A stretch of 34,053 nt of DNA from Frankia sp. AgB32 (GTDB taxonomy: Bacteria; Actinomycetota; Actinomycetes; Frankiales; Frankiaceae): positions 1 through 34,053 of the forward strand of contig NZ_JALKFX010000090.1 in assembly GCF_023243045.1 (NCBI RefSeq). Reading direction: 5' to 3'. Every line of letters begins with the position of its first letter. Positions within the stretch are counted from its first letter, which is position 1. Below are positions 22,590-31,909 of this stretch, one piece after another. The notes below the pieces were generated by a model, which was not told the DNA's origin, searched no databases, and saw only the letters and a list, made by a program, of their open reading frames with translations. Both the position numbers and the translations under genes were made by a program.

Positions 22590-24956
22590 ATGACCGTCGT
22601 TGACAACGAAAACGTTGGCGGTCGGGGAGCCCCCGGCCGGGAGACCCTCCCGGACCCGGCGGACGAGCTCGACTTCGTCGGCGATGCCTTCGACCCGAGG
22701 GCCTTCACGACAACGACCTGGTCAGCCGCCCCGGCTGAGCCAGGCGACGGTGGCGGAACCGCCCTGTCCGCCGGCCCCGAGGCGAGCTCCGGCTCGGTGT
22801 CACCCGCCGATGCTGCCCTGACCAGTGGCGCGGAGCTGGTTTCCGCCAGCGCCCCGGCCGCCGGCGCGGGAGAGGTCGCCCGGGACCCGGCGTCCGTGTC
22901 GGTCGTGGAGATGATCCAGCTGTTGCGGGCGACGACCGTCGCGGCGCATGCCAGTGCCCTGCGGGCGCAGGCCAGCCTGCAGCTCCGCGCCCTCGCCCGG
23001 CTGGGCATCGCCCCGGCCGGACCCGAGCAGCCCTCGGCGCGCCCCGCGTGGGGCGGGGGACTCCCGGCCGGTGCCGCGGGCGGTGTCGCCGCACCCGCAC
23101 CCGCACCCGCACCCGCACCCGCTCCGGTGCTGGCGCCGGGGCCGTACCGGCCGCGGGTCAGCTCCGAAGCGTCCTTCAAGCCGCTGGCCCGCACCACGGT
23201 CAGCGCGCTCGGCGCCGCCGAGCTCGACCTGCTCGCCCGCGCCGGGATCGCCGCGGTGTTCGGTCCCGCCTACGAGCAGGAGGGCCTCGACGCCGAGGTC
23301 CGCTTCACGGGCGGGCCGGCGCCGCTGCTCGCCGCCGTCGACGCCATCGAGCTGCGCGGTGGTCGGGCGGGCCGGGGTCTGCTGCGGGCCCGCCTCGCCG
23401 CGGGCCAGGTGTCCGGCGACGCCGAGCTGGTGACCGCCGCGGTCCAGGCGGCCCGGCTGTTCGCTATCTACCTGGGCCTGCACCTGTGCCTGCCGAACGC
23501 GCGGTTCGTCGAGGACGCCGCTGCGGCCACGGGTCGGCCCGCCGACAGCGGCGCCCCGGGCGTCGCCCGCGCGGGTGGCGGAGCCGGCGGCGAGGTCGAA
23601 CTCGTCGTCGAGATCGCCGACCTCGAGCTGGTGCCCCGGCCGTGGCTGCGGGCGGACGCCGAGCTGCGGCTCGTCACCCCGGGCGGCGACGGCGCGGTGG
23701 TGGCGCGGGTCGTCGACGTCGTCGTCGGCCTGCGCGAAGGAGACGGGCTGCCGGTCGGGCCCGAGGTGGGTGGGCGGCCGGCGCGCTGGCTCGGCCGCCG
23801 CAACCGCTTCGGCGACCGGGCGATGCTGGGCGAGTTCCACATGGCCCACTTCTGCCGCGGCGACCAGGCGATCGCCCTCGGCCCGGAGTTCGCCGGCTAC
23901 ACCGGGCGCAAGGCGACCCGGCTGCCCTCGGGCGGTCTGCTGCTCGTCGACCGCGTCCTCGAACTGCACGGCACCCGGCGCGACCCGGCGACGCTCGCCG
24001 GCGACGCCTGGCACATCACCGAGTACGACGCGCCGGCGGACTCCTGGTACTTCGCCGACACCGCCAACGCGTCAATGCCGAACTGCGTCTACATGGAGAC
24101 GTCGCTGCAGGCGGCGCTGATGGTCGGCTACTACATGGGCGCCACCCTTGGCGACCCGGCGGCCGTCACGAGCCTGCGCAACCTCGGCGGCACCGCGACG
24201 GTGCTGCGCGAGGTGGACCTGCGCGACGCCACCATCCGCCAGCACTCGCAGCTGCTGTCCACCACGGACATGCCGGGCTCGTCGCTGCAGAATTTCGGCT
24301 ACACCCTGTCCGTCGAGGGCGAGCCGTTCTACGAGGGGGAGACGCTGTTCGGCTACTTCAGCGACAGCGCCCTGGCGAACCAGACCGGCCTGGACGCGGG
24401 AAAGTTCGTGCCGACCTGGCTGGACTCGGCGTCACCGCGGCCGGCGACCCGCACGATCGACGTCGCCGCCCGCCGCGCCGACCCGGCCGCCCGCCTGGTC
24501 GCCCGCGACCATCTGGCCCTGCTCGACACGGTCGACGTCGTCGACGGTGGCGGTCGCTACGGCCAGGGCTACCTGCACGCGGTGCGGGCCATCGACCCGG
24601 ATGACTGGTTCTTTGCCCGGCACTTCACCCTGGACCCGGTCATCCCCGGTTCCCTCGGCATCGAGACGGTCGTCCAGGCGATGCAGGAGTGGCTGCTCGA
24701 CTCGCCGCACGCGGCGGGCCTGGTCGACCCGGGGTTCATCATCCCGGTCGGCGCGGCGTTCACCTGGAAGTACCGCGGCCAGTTCCTGCCGACCGACGGC
24801 GAGACGCGCCTCGAAGTGCACCTCAAGGAGGTGCGCCGCGGCGCCGGGCGGGTGCGGGTGACCGCCGACGCCAGCGTCTGGAAGCCGGGCCTGCGGATCT
24901 ACGAATGCCTCGACATCGCCGTCGAGCTGCGCGAGGACGGAGCCCCGTCATGGTGA
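22590..24956 (+). CDS. PUFA-synthase-like double dehydratase (PfaC C-half, DH-DH)
   Basis: A 788-residue protein from the ATG at 22590, with no visible ribosome site because the IS ends just upstream. The N-terminal 200 residues are Ala/Gly/Pro-rich, including an (AP)n run. Two FabA-like hot-dog dehydratases follow. DH1 reads WYFADTANASMPNCVYME (about 486), lacking the canonical His, as I recall for PfaC DH1. DH2 reads WFFARHFTLDPVIPGSLGIE with His678 and the DPVxPGSLG element intact. In classical PfaC these domains sit behind a KS and a chain-length factor, and neither is present here. The protein would dehydrate, and possibly isomerise, 3-hydroxyacyl chains. Confidence 0.87.
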   Translation: MTVVDNENVGGRGAPGRETLPDPADELDFVGDAFDPRAFTTTTWSAAPAEPGDGGGTALSAGPEASSGSVSPADAALTSGAELVSASAPAAGAGEVARDPASVSVVEMIQLLRATTVAAHASALRAQASLQLRALARLGIAPAGPEQPSARPAWGGGLPAGAAGGVAAPAPAPAPAPAPVLAPGPYRPRVSSEASFKPLARTTVSALGAAELDLLARAGIAAVFGPAYEQEGLDAEVRFTGGPAPLLAAVDAIELRGGRAGRGLLRARLAAGQVSGDAELVTAAVQAARLFAIYLGLHLCLPNARFVEDAAAATGRPADSGAPGVARAGGGAGGEVELVVEIADLELVPRPWLRADAELRLVTPGGDGAVVARVVDVVVGLREGDGLPVGPEVGGRPARWLGRRNRFGDRAMLGEFHMAHFCRGDQAIALGPEFAGYTGRKATRLPSGGLLLVDRVLELHGTRRDPATLAGDAWHITEYDAPADSWYFADTANASMPNCVYMETSLQAALMVGYYMGATLGDPAAVTSLRNLGGTATVLREVDLRDATIRQHSQLLSTTDMPGSSLQNFGYTLSVEGEPFYEGETLFGYFSDSALANQTGLDAGKFVPTWLDSASPRPATRTIDVAARRADPAARLVARDHLALLDTVDVVDGGGRYGQGYLHAVRAIDPDDWFFARHFTLDPVIPGSLGIETVVQAMQEWLLDSPHAAGLVDPGFIIPVGAAFTWKYRGQFLPTDGETRLEVHLKEVRRGAGRVRVTADASVWKPGLRIYECLDIAVELREDGAPSW
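23091..23130 (+). repeat. Ala-Pro dipeptide-coding repeat
   Basis: A short run of GCACCC hexamers encodes alternating Ala-Pro, about six copies, ending in APVLAPG. Rigid AP linkers commonly separate domains of large synthases. It lies between the variable N-terminus and the dehydratase part. Confidence 0.85.
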
Positions 24957-26605
24957 CGCTGACCTCCCCGCCGGCCCCCGCGCGGACCCCGGCCACCGGC
25001 GCGGCACCGTCGCCCGCCGCAGGATCGTCGCCCGCCGCGGCCGGTGCGAGCGGTGCGGCCGCGGCGGCCTACCAGGACCTGCTGGCCCTGGACCGGCCCT
25101 GCTACGTGCTGCGTGCCGGCGGCCGGGTCCGGACCAGCGGCGAGGCGGCCGAGGTCGCCCGGGTGGTCGCGGCCGGTGGTCAGGTGCTCGCCGCGGCCGG
25201 CCCGCGGCCCGCCACCGCGCTCGGCGACCCGGCGTTCCGGGCGGCGCACGGCGTGCGGTACGCCTACATGGCCGGCGCGATGGCCAACGGCATCGCCTCG
25301 GCGCCGATGGTCGCCGCGCTCGCCCGCGCCGGCTTCCTCGCCTCGTTCGGCGCGGCCGGCGTGCTGCCCGCCCGGGTCGACGAGGCGCTCGCCGCGATCG
25401 TCCGCGACGCGGCCGGGGCGCCCTTCGCCTGCAACCTCATCCACAGCCCGAGCGAGTCGGCGCTGGAGCGGGCCACGATCGACGCCTGCCTGCGCCACGG
25501 CGTCACCATCCTGGAGGCGTCGGCGTTCGTCGAGCCGACGGCGGAGCTCGTCCGCTACCGGCTCCTCGGCCTGCGCCGCGGCGCCGACGGGCGGGTCGAG
25601 GCGACCCACCGGGTGATCGGCAAGGTGTCGCGCGCCGAGGTCGCGGAACGGTTCCTGCGCCCGGCACCGGCCGAGCTCGTCCGTGGCCTGCTCGCCGCCG
25701 GCGAGGTGAGCGCCGAACAGGCGGAGCTCGCCGCCGTCGTGCCGCTGGCCGACGACATCACCGCCGAGGCCGACTCCGGTGGCCACACCGACCGGCGTCC
25801 CCTCGTTGTCCTGCTGCCGGAGCTGCTGGCGCTGGCCGAGCGGATCCGCCGCGAGCAGGGCCGACCGGCCGCGGTGCGGGTCGGCGCGGCCGGCGGCATC
25901 GGCACACCGGCCGCCGCGGCGGCGGCGTTCGCGCTCGGCGCCGCCTACGTCGTCACCGGTTCGGTGAACCAGGCGACGGTCGAGGCGGACCAGTCCGACA
26001 CGACGAAGCGGCTGCTGGGCGCGACCGGCGTCGCGGACACCGCGATGACGCCGTCGGCGGACATGTTCGAGCTCGGCGTCGAGGTCCAGGTGCTGCGCCG
26101 CGGCACGCTGTTCCCGGGCCGCGCCCGCCAGCTCTACGAGCTCTACCGTGCCTACGACGGGATCGACTCGCTGCCCGCCGACATCCGGGCCGGGCTGGAG
26201 GCGAAGGTCTTCCGCCGCCCGCTCGACGAGGTCTGGCAGGACTGCGTCGAGTTCTTCACCCGCCGCGACCCCGACCAGATCACCCGCGCCGCGGGCGACC
26301 CGCGCCGGCGGATGGCACTGATCTTCCGCTGGTACCTGGGCCGCTCGTCCGGCTGGAGCATCGCCGGCGACCCGGAGCGGACCGCCGACTACCAGGTGTG
26401 GTGCGGGCCCGCGATGGGCGCGTTCAACAGCTGGGTCGCCGGCACCTACCTCGCCGAGGTCGGCAACCGCCGGGTCGCCGAGGTCGCCGCCCACCTGATG
26501 ACGGGTGCGGCCTTCCACGAGCGGGTCGCTGCCCTGCGCGCCGCCGGCGCGCGCCTGCCCGCCTCCGTCACCACCTACGTCCCGACGCCACCGCAGCCGG
26601 CCTGA
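24950..26605 (+). CDS. pfaD: PfaD-type enoyl reductase
   Basis: A 551-residue FMN-dependent enoyl reductase of the PfaD branch of the nitropropane-dioxygenase TIM-barrel family. Diagnostic stretches are AYMAGAMANGIASAPMV near residue 105, CNLIHSPSE, AAGGIGTPAAAAAAFALGA (the phosphate-binding glycines), VTGSVNQATVEAD, and the C-terminal FRWYLGRSSGW with CGPAMGAFNSWV. The ATG at 24950 (or the GTG three bases on) overlaps the DH-DH stop, so the two are translationally coupled. In PUFA synthases PfaD reduces enoyl-ACP intermediates in trans. Its presence is the clearest sign that the synthase is Pfa-type and not an ordinary modular PKS or enediyne PKS. Confidence 0.93.
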   Translation: MVTLTSPPAPARTPATGAAPSPAAGSSPAAAGASGAAAAAYQDLLALDRPCYVLRAGGRVRTSGEAAEVARVVAAGGQVLAAAGPRPATALGDPAFRAAHGVRYAYMAGAMANGIASAPMVAALARAGFLASFGAAGVLPARVDEALAAIVRDAAGAPFACNLIHSPSESALERATIDACLRHGVTILEASAFVEPTAELVRYRLLGLRRGADGRVEATHRVIGKVSRAEVAERFLRPAPAELVRGLLAAGEVSAEQAELAAVVPLADDITAEADSGGHTDRRPLVVLLPELLALAERIRREQGRPAAVRVGAAGGIGTPAAAAAAFALGAAYVVTGSVNQATVEADQSDTTKRLLGATGVADTAMTPSADMFELGVEVQVLRRGTLFPGRARQLYELYRAYDGIDSLPADIRAGLEAKVFRRPLDEVWQDCVEFFTRRDPDQITRAAGDPRRRMALIFRWYLGRSSGWSIAGDPERTADYQVWCGPAMGAFNSWVAGTYLAEVGNRRVAEVAAHLMTGAAFHERVAALRAAGARLPASVTTYVPTPPQPA

Positions 26606-26710
26606 GCACCCCGCCAGCCTGAGCACCCGTTGGGACCACATCCGTCAGCCATCGACAGTCCACGCATCCCGTCGCTCGCGACGAGCACACGGGAGGAGAG
26701 GCAGTAGCCC

Positions 26711-28546
26711 ATGACGATCGAGGCCATACGCACCAGTACCGCCCGTGACCCCGGCGGCGGCCCCGCGGCCGGGGCGGACCGGGCCGGCGACGGACAGCGG
26801 CGAGCGGGCTCGGGTTCGTCGTGGCTGCTGTGCGGCGGCTGCGGGTCGATGATCTACGGCCGGCGGTTCGACCGCGCGGGACGGGTCTGCGCCGACTGCG
26901 GCTGGCATGCCCCCATGACCGTCGACCAACGTCTCGACCTGCTGCTCGACCCGGGTTCGCGCCGTGAGGTCGACGTGCTGGCGATCGACGGCGACCCGCT
27001 GGAGTTCGTCGACAGCCGCCCGTACCCCGCGCGGCTGCGCGCCGCCCGCGCCGCCACCGGCCTGCACGACGCGGCCGTCGCCGTGCGCGGCACGATCGAG
27101 GGCAACCCGGTCGTGGTCGTCGTGATGGACTTCCGGTTCCTCGGCGGCCGCCTCGGCGCCGCCGTCGGCGAGGTGGTCACCCGCGGCGCCGAGGTCGCGC
27201 TGCGCGAGCGCACCCCGCTGATCACCGTCGCCGCCTCGGGTGGCGCGCGGATGCAGGAGGGCGCGATCGCCCTGATGCAGATGGCGAAGACCAGCCAGGC
27301 CCTCGGCCAGCTCGACGAGGCCGGCATCCTCACCGTGTCGCTCATCACCGACCCGACGTTCGGCGGCGTCGCCGCGTCGTTCGCGACGCTCGCGGACGTC
27401 ATCATCGCCGAACCCGCCGCCCGCCTCGGCGTCGCCGGGCGTCGCGTCATCGAGCAGACGATCCGCCAGGTGCTCCCCGACGACTTCCAGACCGCCGAGT
27501 TCCTGCTCACCCACGGCGTCGTCGACATCATCAGCCCCCGCCGGGAGCTGCGGGCGACCCTCGGCCGGCTGCTGTCCGTGTCGAGCCGGCGCGACGACGC
27601 CATCCCGCGCCAGCAGTTCCGTGCCGGCGGGTCGATCGTCACCGACCACGAGGCGCTGCCCGAACGCGACGCCTGGGATTCGGTGCGCGCCGCGCGCCGC
27701 CTGGGCCGGCCGTCCACCCTCGACTACATCCGCATGCTCGTCGAGGACTTCACCGAGCTGCACGGCGACCGGATGTTCGCCGACTGCCCGGCGCTCGTAG
27801 CCGGTCTCGGCCGCCTCGACGGCATCCCCGTCGCCGTCATCGGCACGCAGAAGGGCCACAGCGCCGACGAGTTGCGGCACCGCAACTTCGGGATGCCCAC
27901 CCCGGCCGGCTACCGCAAGTCCGCGCGGGTGATGCGGCTCGCCGCCAAGCTCGGCCTGCCCGTGGTCACCCTGGTCGACACCGCCGGGGCGTACCCCGGG
28001 CGGGAAGCCGAGGAGCACGCCCAGGCCGTCGCGATCGCCGAGAACCTGCGGCTGATGGCCGGGCTCGCCGTGCCGGTCGTCGCCGTCGTCACCGGCGAGG
28101 GCGGCAGCGGCGGGGCGCTGGCCCTGGCGTTCGCGGACCGCGTCCTGATGTGCGCGAACGCCGTCTACTCGGTGATCAGCGCCGAGGGCTGCGCGTCGAT
28201 CCTGTGGAAGGACCCGGCAGCGGCGCCGCGGGCCGCGGCGGCGCTGCGCGTCAACGCCCGTGAGCTGCTGCGCCTGCGCATCGTCGACGGCGTGATCCCC
28301 GAGCCCGAGGGCGGCGCGGACGCCGACCCCGAGCGGGCCGCCGCCCTGCTGCGCGACGCCCTGCGCGCGTCGCTGACCGAACTCGCCCCGCTTGACCAGA
28401 TGACCCTCGTGACCCGCCGGCGCACCAGGTTCCGTCAGTTCGGCGTCCCCGCGGCAGCCGCCGCCACCGCTGCCGTCACCGACGGTGCGGCCGACGCGGA
28501 CGCGGAGCGGACCGAGCCGGACCAGACTGTGGAGGCGCACCGATGA
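26711..28546 (+). CDS. accDA: Acetyl-CoA carboxylase carboxyltransferase, fused beta-alpha
   Basis: A 611-residue fusion of AccD and AccA. The beta half starts with a zinc ribbon (Cys41, Cys44, Cys60, Cys63) and contains [18 protein letters not shown] and [12 protein letters not shown]. The alpha half starts near residue 320 with GRPSTLDYI and [10 protein letters not shown], and contains [13 protein letters not shown] and [17 protein letters not shown]. It moves the carboxyl group from carboxybiotin to acetyl-CoA to make malonyl-CoA. GGGAGGAGAG precedes the ATG. The next gene overlaps by ATGA. Most actinobacteria use acyl-CoA carboxylases of a different layout for primary metabolism, so this set is probably dedicated to the cluster. 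Confidence 0.94.
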   Translation: MTIEAIRTSTARDPGGGPAAGADRAGDGQRRAGSGSSWLLCGGCGSMIYGRRFDRAGRVCADCGWHAPMTVDQRLDLLLDPGSRREVDVLAIDGDPLEFVDSRPYPARLRAARAATGLHDAAVAVRGTIEGNPVVVVVMDFRFLGGRLGAAVGEVVTRGAEVALRERTPLITVAASGGARMQEGAIALMQMAKTSQALGQLDEAGILTVSLITDPTFGGVAASFATLADVIIAEPAARLGVAGRRVIEQTIRQVLPDDFQTAEFLLTHGVVDIISPRRELRATLGRLLSVSSRRDDAIPRQQFRAGGSIVTDHEALPERDAWDSVRAARRLGRPSTLDYIRMLVEDFTELHGDRMFADCPALVAGLGRLDGIPVAVIGTQKGHSADELRHRNFGMPTPAGYRKSARVMRLAAKLGLPVVTLVDTAGAYPGREAEEHAQAVAIAENLRLMAGLAVPVVAVVTGEGGSGGALALAFADRVLMCANAVYSVISAEGCASILWKDPAAAPRAAAALRVNARELLRLRIVDGVIPEPEGGADADPERAAALLRDALRASLTELAPLDQMTLVTRRRTRFRQFGVPAAAAATAAVTDGAADADAERTEPDQTVEAHR

Positions 28547-29319
28547 CAACCGACCAGGCCACCCGGACCGCGACGAACGGGGCGCACCCCGTCGCGGCGG
28601 CCACCGACCCCGTCAACCCGCTGACCCCGGACCTGGGCTCGCCGCCCGCGCTCGCCGGCACGCTGCCCGCGGTGGACGCGATCGTCGGTGTCCTCAGCGC
28701 GCACCTGCTGGAGCTGGCCGTGCGGGCGCCGGTCGCGCCGAGCGTCGTGCGGCTCTCCGCCGGTGACGTGACCGTCGAGATGGGCTGGTCCGACGCCGCG
28801 CCGAGCCTCGGCGACGCCGCGCCGGCGCGGACCCGCTGGACCACGGCGCCGGGCGTGGCACGGGCGGCCCGGTCGGCCGTGGAATCCGACTCCGCGCCCG
28901 CCCTCACCGCCGGCCAGGGTGGGGCCAGTGCGAACGGCGCGGCGGCGAGCGACACCGTAGCCGTGAACGGCTCGGTGAACGGCGCGGGATCCGTGGCGGA
29001 CGCCGGTGCCGTCAACGGCGCCGGCTCGGTGAACGGAGCAGCCTCGGGTATCACGGCCGAGGCGGGAACGTTCACTGTCGGGTCGCCGTCGGTCGGCGTG
29101 TTCTACCGGGCATCCGAGCCCGGCAAGCCGCCGTTCGTCACCGAGGGTGACGTGGTGCGCGCCGGCCAGCAGGTCGGCATCGTCGAGGCGATGAAGCTGA
29201 TGATCCCGATCGAGGCCGAGCGGGCCGGGCGGGTCGTCCGCATCCTCGCCGAGGACACGGCGCCCATCGAGCACGACCAGCCGCTGTTCCTGCTCGCCCC
29301 GGTGGACGGGGACAGCTGA
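28543..29319 (+). CDS. accB: Biotin carboxyl carrier protein
   Basis: A 258-residue BCCP. The C-terminal biotinyl domain has the attachment motif EAMKLMIP (Lys218) and the thumb-like segment [14 protein letters not shown] typical of AccB of the acetyl-CoA carboxylase type. The protein is longer than the usual 150-170 residues because of an Ala/Val/Asn/Gly-rich linker with VNGA repeats at about 145-168. The start overlaps the accDA stop (ATGA) and the stop overlaps accC (TGATG). Confidence 0.94.
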   Translation: MTTDQATRTATNGAHPVAAATDPVNPLTPDLGSPPALAGTLPAVDAIVGVLSAHLLELAVRAPVAPSVVRLSAGDVTVEMGWSDAAPSLGDAAPARTRWTTAPGVARAARSAVESDSAPALTAGQGGASANGAAASDTVAVNGSVNGAGSVADAGAVNGAGSVNGAASGITAEAGTFTVGSPSVGVFYRASEPGKPPFVTEGDVVRAGQQVGIVEAMKLMIPIEAERAGRVVRILAEDTAPIEHDQPLFLLAPVDGDS

Positions 29320-30743
29320 TGTTCACCAGTGTGCTCGTGGCGAACCGCGGCGAGATCGCGCTGCGGGTCGTCCGCACCTGCCGCGAGCTCGGCATCCGCA
29401 CCGTCGTGGCGCATTCGGCGGCCGACCGGGACTCGGCGGCCGTCCGGATGGCCGACGAGTCCGTGCAGGTCGGGCCGGGTCCGTCGAAGGCGAGCTACCT
29501 CAACATCCCCGCCGTCGTCGAGGCCGCCCGCACCCGCGGCGCGCAGGCCATCCACCCCGGCTACGGTTTCCTCTCCGAGAACCCGGAGTTCGCCGAGGTC
29601 TGCGAGGACGAAGGGATCGTCTTCATCGGCCCGCCCGCGTCGGTGATGGCGAACCTCGGCGACAAGGCGGTCGCCCGCGGCATCATGCGCGAGGCCGGTC
29701 TGCCGCTGCTGCCCGGCAGCCGCGACGCCCTCGACGGCCCCGACGCGGCCCTTGAGCTCGCCGACGAGATCGGCTACCCGGTCATCCTCAAGGCCGTCGC
29801 CGGCGGCGGCGGGCGCGGCATGCGGATCGTGCACGAACGCGACGAGCTGCTCGCGGCCTACGCGCACACCCGGTCGACCGCGCTCGCCGTGTTCGGCGAC
29901 GGGCGGCTCTACCTCGAGCGTTACCTCGCCTCCGCCCGCCACGTCGAGATCCAGGTGCTGTGTGACACGCACGGCCACGGTGTGTACCTCGGCGCGCGGG
30001 ACTGCTCGCTGCAGCGGCGCCACCAGAAGCTCGTCGAGGAGTCCCCGGCGCCGAACGTCGACCCCGCCGGCGTCGAGAAGCTCGGCGCCGACGCCGTGCG
30101 CGCGGTCCTGGCCGCCGGCTACGTCGGCGCGGGCACGGTCGAGTTCCTCTACGACCCGCAGCGCCACGGCTACTACTTCATGGAGGTCAACTGCCGGCTA
30201 CAGGTCGAGCATCCGGTCACCGAGATGGTCACCGGCATCGACCTCGTCGCCGAGCAGTTGCGCGTCGCCGCCGGTGAGCCGCTGGGCTACGGCCAGTCCG
30301 ACATCACCCCGCGCGGCGTGGCGATCGAGTGCCGCCTCAACGCCGAGGACCCGACCCGCGACTTCCGCCCCACCCCGGGCCTGGTCGAGCGCCTCGAACT
30401 GCCCGGCGGCCCGTTCGTCCGCGTCGACACGCACCTCACCGCCGGCTACCGCATCCCGGCGCTGTACGACTCGCTGCTCGCGAAGCTCATCGTCTGGGCG
30501 CCCGACCGCGCCGGCGCCATCGCCCGGATGCGCCGCGCGCTCGCCGAGACGGTGGTCGAGGGCGCCACCATCGCCACCACCGCCGCCTTCCTCGCCGAAG
30601 CCCTCGACCACCCCGAGTTCCGCGCCGCCACCCACGACACCTCCCTGCTCGCCACCCTGCTGGCGGCACCCGCCGGCCTGACCGGCGCATCCGGTGCCGC
30701 CCAGTCGACGGAACCGACCCACCCGACCGCCTCGGCGGCATAG
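29319..30743 (+). CDS. accC: Biotin carboxylase
   Basis: A 474-residue ATP-grasp enzyme that carboxylates biotin on AccB. Motifs: VLVANRGEIALRVVRT at the N-terminus, HPGYGFLSENPEFAEVC, the glycine-rich ATP loop VAGGGGRGMRIV, ERYLASARHVEIQVL, and EVNCRLQVEHPVTEMVTG. Length and order are those of a stand-alone AccC, not the AccA3-type fusion with BCCP common in actinobacteria. It is the last gene of the synthase block and completes the malonyl-CoA supply with accDA and accB. Confidence 0.95.
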   Translation: MFTSVLVANRGEIALRVVRTCRELGIRTVVAHSAADRDSAAVRMADESVQVGPGPSKASYLNIPAVVEAARTRGAQAIHPGYGFLSENPEFAEVCEDEGIVFIGPPASVMANLGDKAVARGIMREAGLPLLPGSRDALDGPDAALELADEIGYPVILKAVAGGGGRGMRIVHERDELLAAYAHTRSTALAVFGDGRLYLERYLASARHVEIQVLCDTHGHGVYLGARDCSLQRRHQKLVEESPAPNVDPAGVEKLGADAVRAVLAAGYVGAGTVEFLYDPQRHGYYFMEVNCRLQVEHPVTEMVTGIDLVAEQLRVAAGEPLGYGQSDITPRGVAIECRLNAEDPTRDFRPTPGLVERLELPGGPFVRVDTHLTAGYRIPALYDSLLAKLIVWAPDRAGAIARMRRALAETVVEGATIATTAAFLAEALDHPEFRAATHDTSLLATLLAAPAGLTGASGAAQSTEPTHPTASAA

Positions 30744-30791
30744 CATCCCACTCGTTGATCTTGGTGCTTCGGTGAATGTCTACCGGACGAT

Positions 30792-30836
30792 GCCGGCGCC
30801 GGACCCGCGGACAGGCGCCCCGGGTACGGCGCCGGC
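30792..30836. terminator. Convergent-end inverted repeat
   Basis: GCCGGCGCC (30792-30800) and GGCGCCGGC (30828-30836) form a perfect 9-bp inverted repeat with a 27-nt loop. They lie in the 98-base gap between the end of accC and the end of the minus-strand glycosidase gene. The position suits a bidirectional terminator. There is no T-tract. Confidence 0.5.
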
Positions 30837-30841
30837 CCGGA

Positions 30842-31909
30842 TCAGCCGCTCTTGCCGAACAGGTCCAGGTAGCGCTTTGCGCTGTTGGGGTTCAGGTCGG
30901 GGTTGTTCAGGGAGGACTGGACGTTCTGGTCCTCGGCGTTGTTGAAATACGCCTCGTAGGCGAGGATGTCGGTGTTCGCCGCGAAGAACTGGTGCATCTT
31001 CTCGATGTAGTACGGGTTGTCTCCGCCGCCGCCGGTCGAGCGCACCAGGCCCCATTCGGGAACCGCGAGCTCCTTGTGGTGGGCGCGGGCGTACTCCGCG
31101 ACCGTGCACAGCCCGGAACGCTGGTGGCACTGCTGGTCCCAGAGCTGCTGCGAGGTGGACGCCGGGTAGGAGTCGTAGGTGTCGATGCTGACGACGTCGA
31201 CGTACTGGTCGCCGGGATAGGCCGCCCAGACGTCGGACGTGCGGTCGGTCAGCGTGTCGCGGTGCGCGCTCATCGTCCACTCGATCTTCACGTGCGGAGC
31301 GGTCGAGCGCAGCGCGGTGGCGGCGTGCGCGAAGCAGCTGCGGAACGCCGCCGGGTCCTTCGCGTTCCACCAGAACCAGTTGCCGTTGAACTCCCAGCCG
31401 AGCCGGACGTAGGCGTCCCCGCGCCCGTTGCGCGTCAGCGTCTGCCCGAACGCCGCCCAGTAACGGTCGTAGTCGCCGTTGGCACAGGCCGCCTCGTTGC
31501 CATCCTCGGGATACAGCGGCTGCGCCACCGACACCTGGCCTGGGAACTTCGCCCGGGTGAACGCGCCTATAGGCCAGCTGGCGGTCGTGATGTTCGCCCA
31601 GTCCGACCGGGTGGTGAACACGATGGCGACGTCGACCGGCCGGCCCGTCCAGCTCGCCCACGCGTTGACGTCCACCGGATAGTTGCCGTTCGCCCCCGAG
31701 GCCCACCCCAGCCCGGACCGGACTGACGGGGCCGCGGACGGCGACGCACCCGCCGACGGTGACGCCGAGCCCCCGGAACACGCCCCGACACCCACCAGCA
31801 CGGCCAGCACCCCCGCCAGCATGACCAGCGACGCACGTACCCGGCGACCACGCCGGGTCGCGGGCCCCGTGGTGTCAGGTCCGGATGGGGACGGGGGTCT
31901 CGTCACCAT
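30842..31909 (-). CDS. GH26-like glycoside hydrolase lipoprotein
   Basis: A 355-residue secreted protein. An Arg-rich N-terminus, a hydrophobic segment and a lipobox-like VGVGAC (Cys44) followed by a Ser/Ala/Gly/Pro tether indicate a lipoprotein exported across the membrane. The catalytic part has YVRLGWEFNGNWFWW (Glu173, candidate acid/base) and LAVPEWGL (Glu285, candidate nucleophile), as in clan GH-A enzymes near family GH26 (mannanase-like). It probably cleaves a beta-linked polysaccharide at the cell surface. Its start overlaps the stop of the upstream acyltransferase (ATGGTGA), so they form a two-gene operon facing the lipid cluster. Confidence 0.8.
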   Translation of the reverse strand: MVTRPPSPSGPDTTGPATRRGRRVRASLVMLAGVLAVLVGVGACSGGSASPSAGASPSAAPSVRSGLGWASGANGNYPVDVNAWASWTGRPVDVAIVFTTRSDWANITTASWPIGAFTRAKFPGQVSVAQPLYPEDGNEAACANGDYDRYWAAFGQTLTRNGRGDAYVRLGWEFNGNWFWWNAKDPAAFRSCFAHAATALRSTAPHVKIEWTMSAHRDTLTDRTSDVWAAYPGDQYVDVVSIDTYDSYPASTSQQLWDQQCHQRSGLCTVAEYARAHHKELAVPEWGLVRSTGGGGDNPYYIEKMHQFFAANTDILAYEAYFNNAEDQNVQSSLNNPDLNPNSAKRYLDLFGKSG

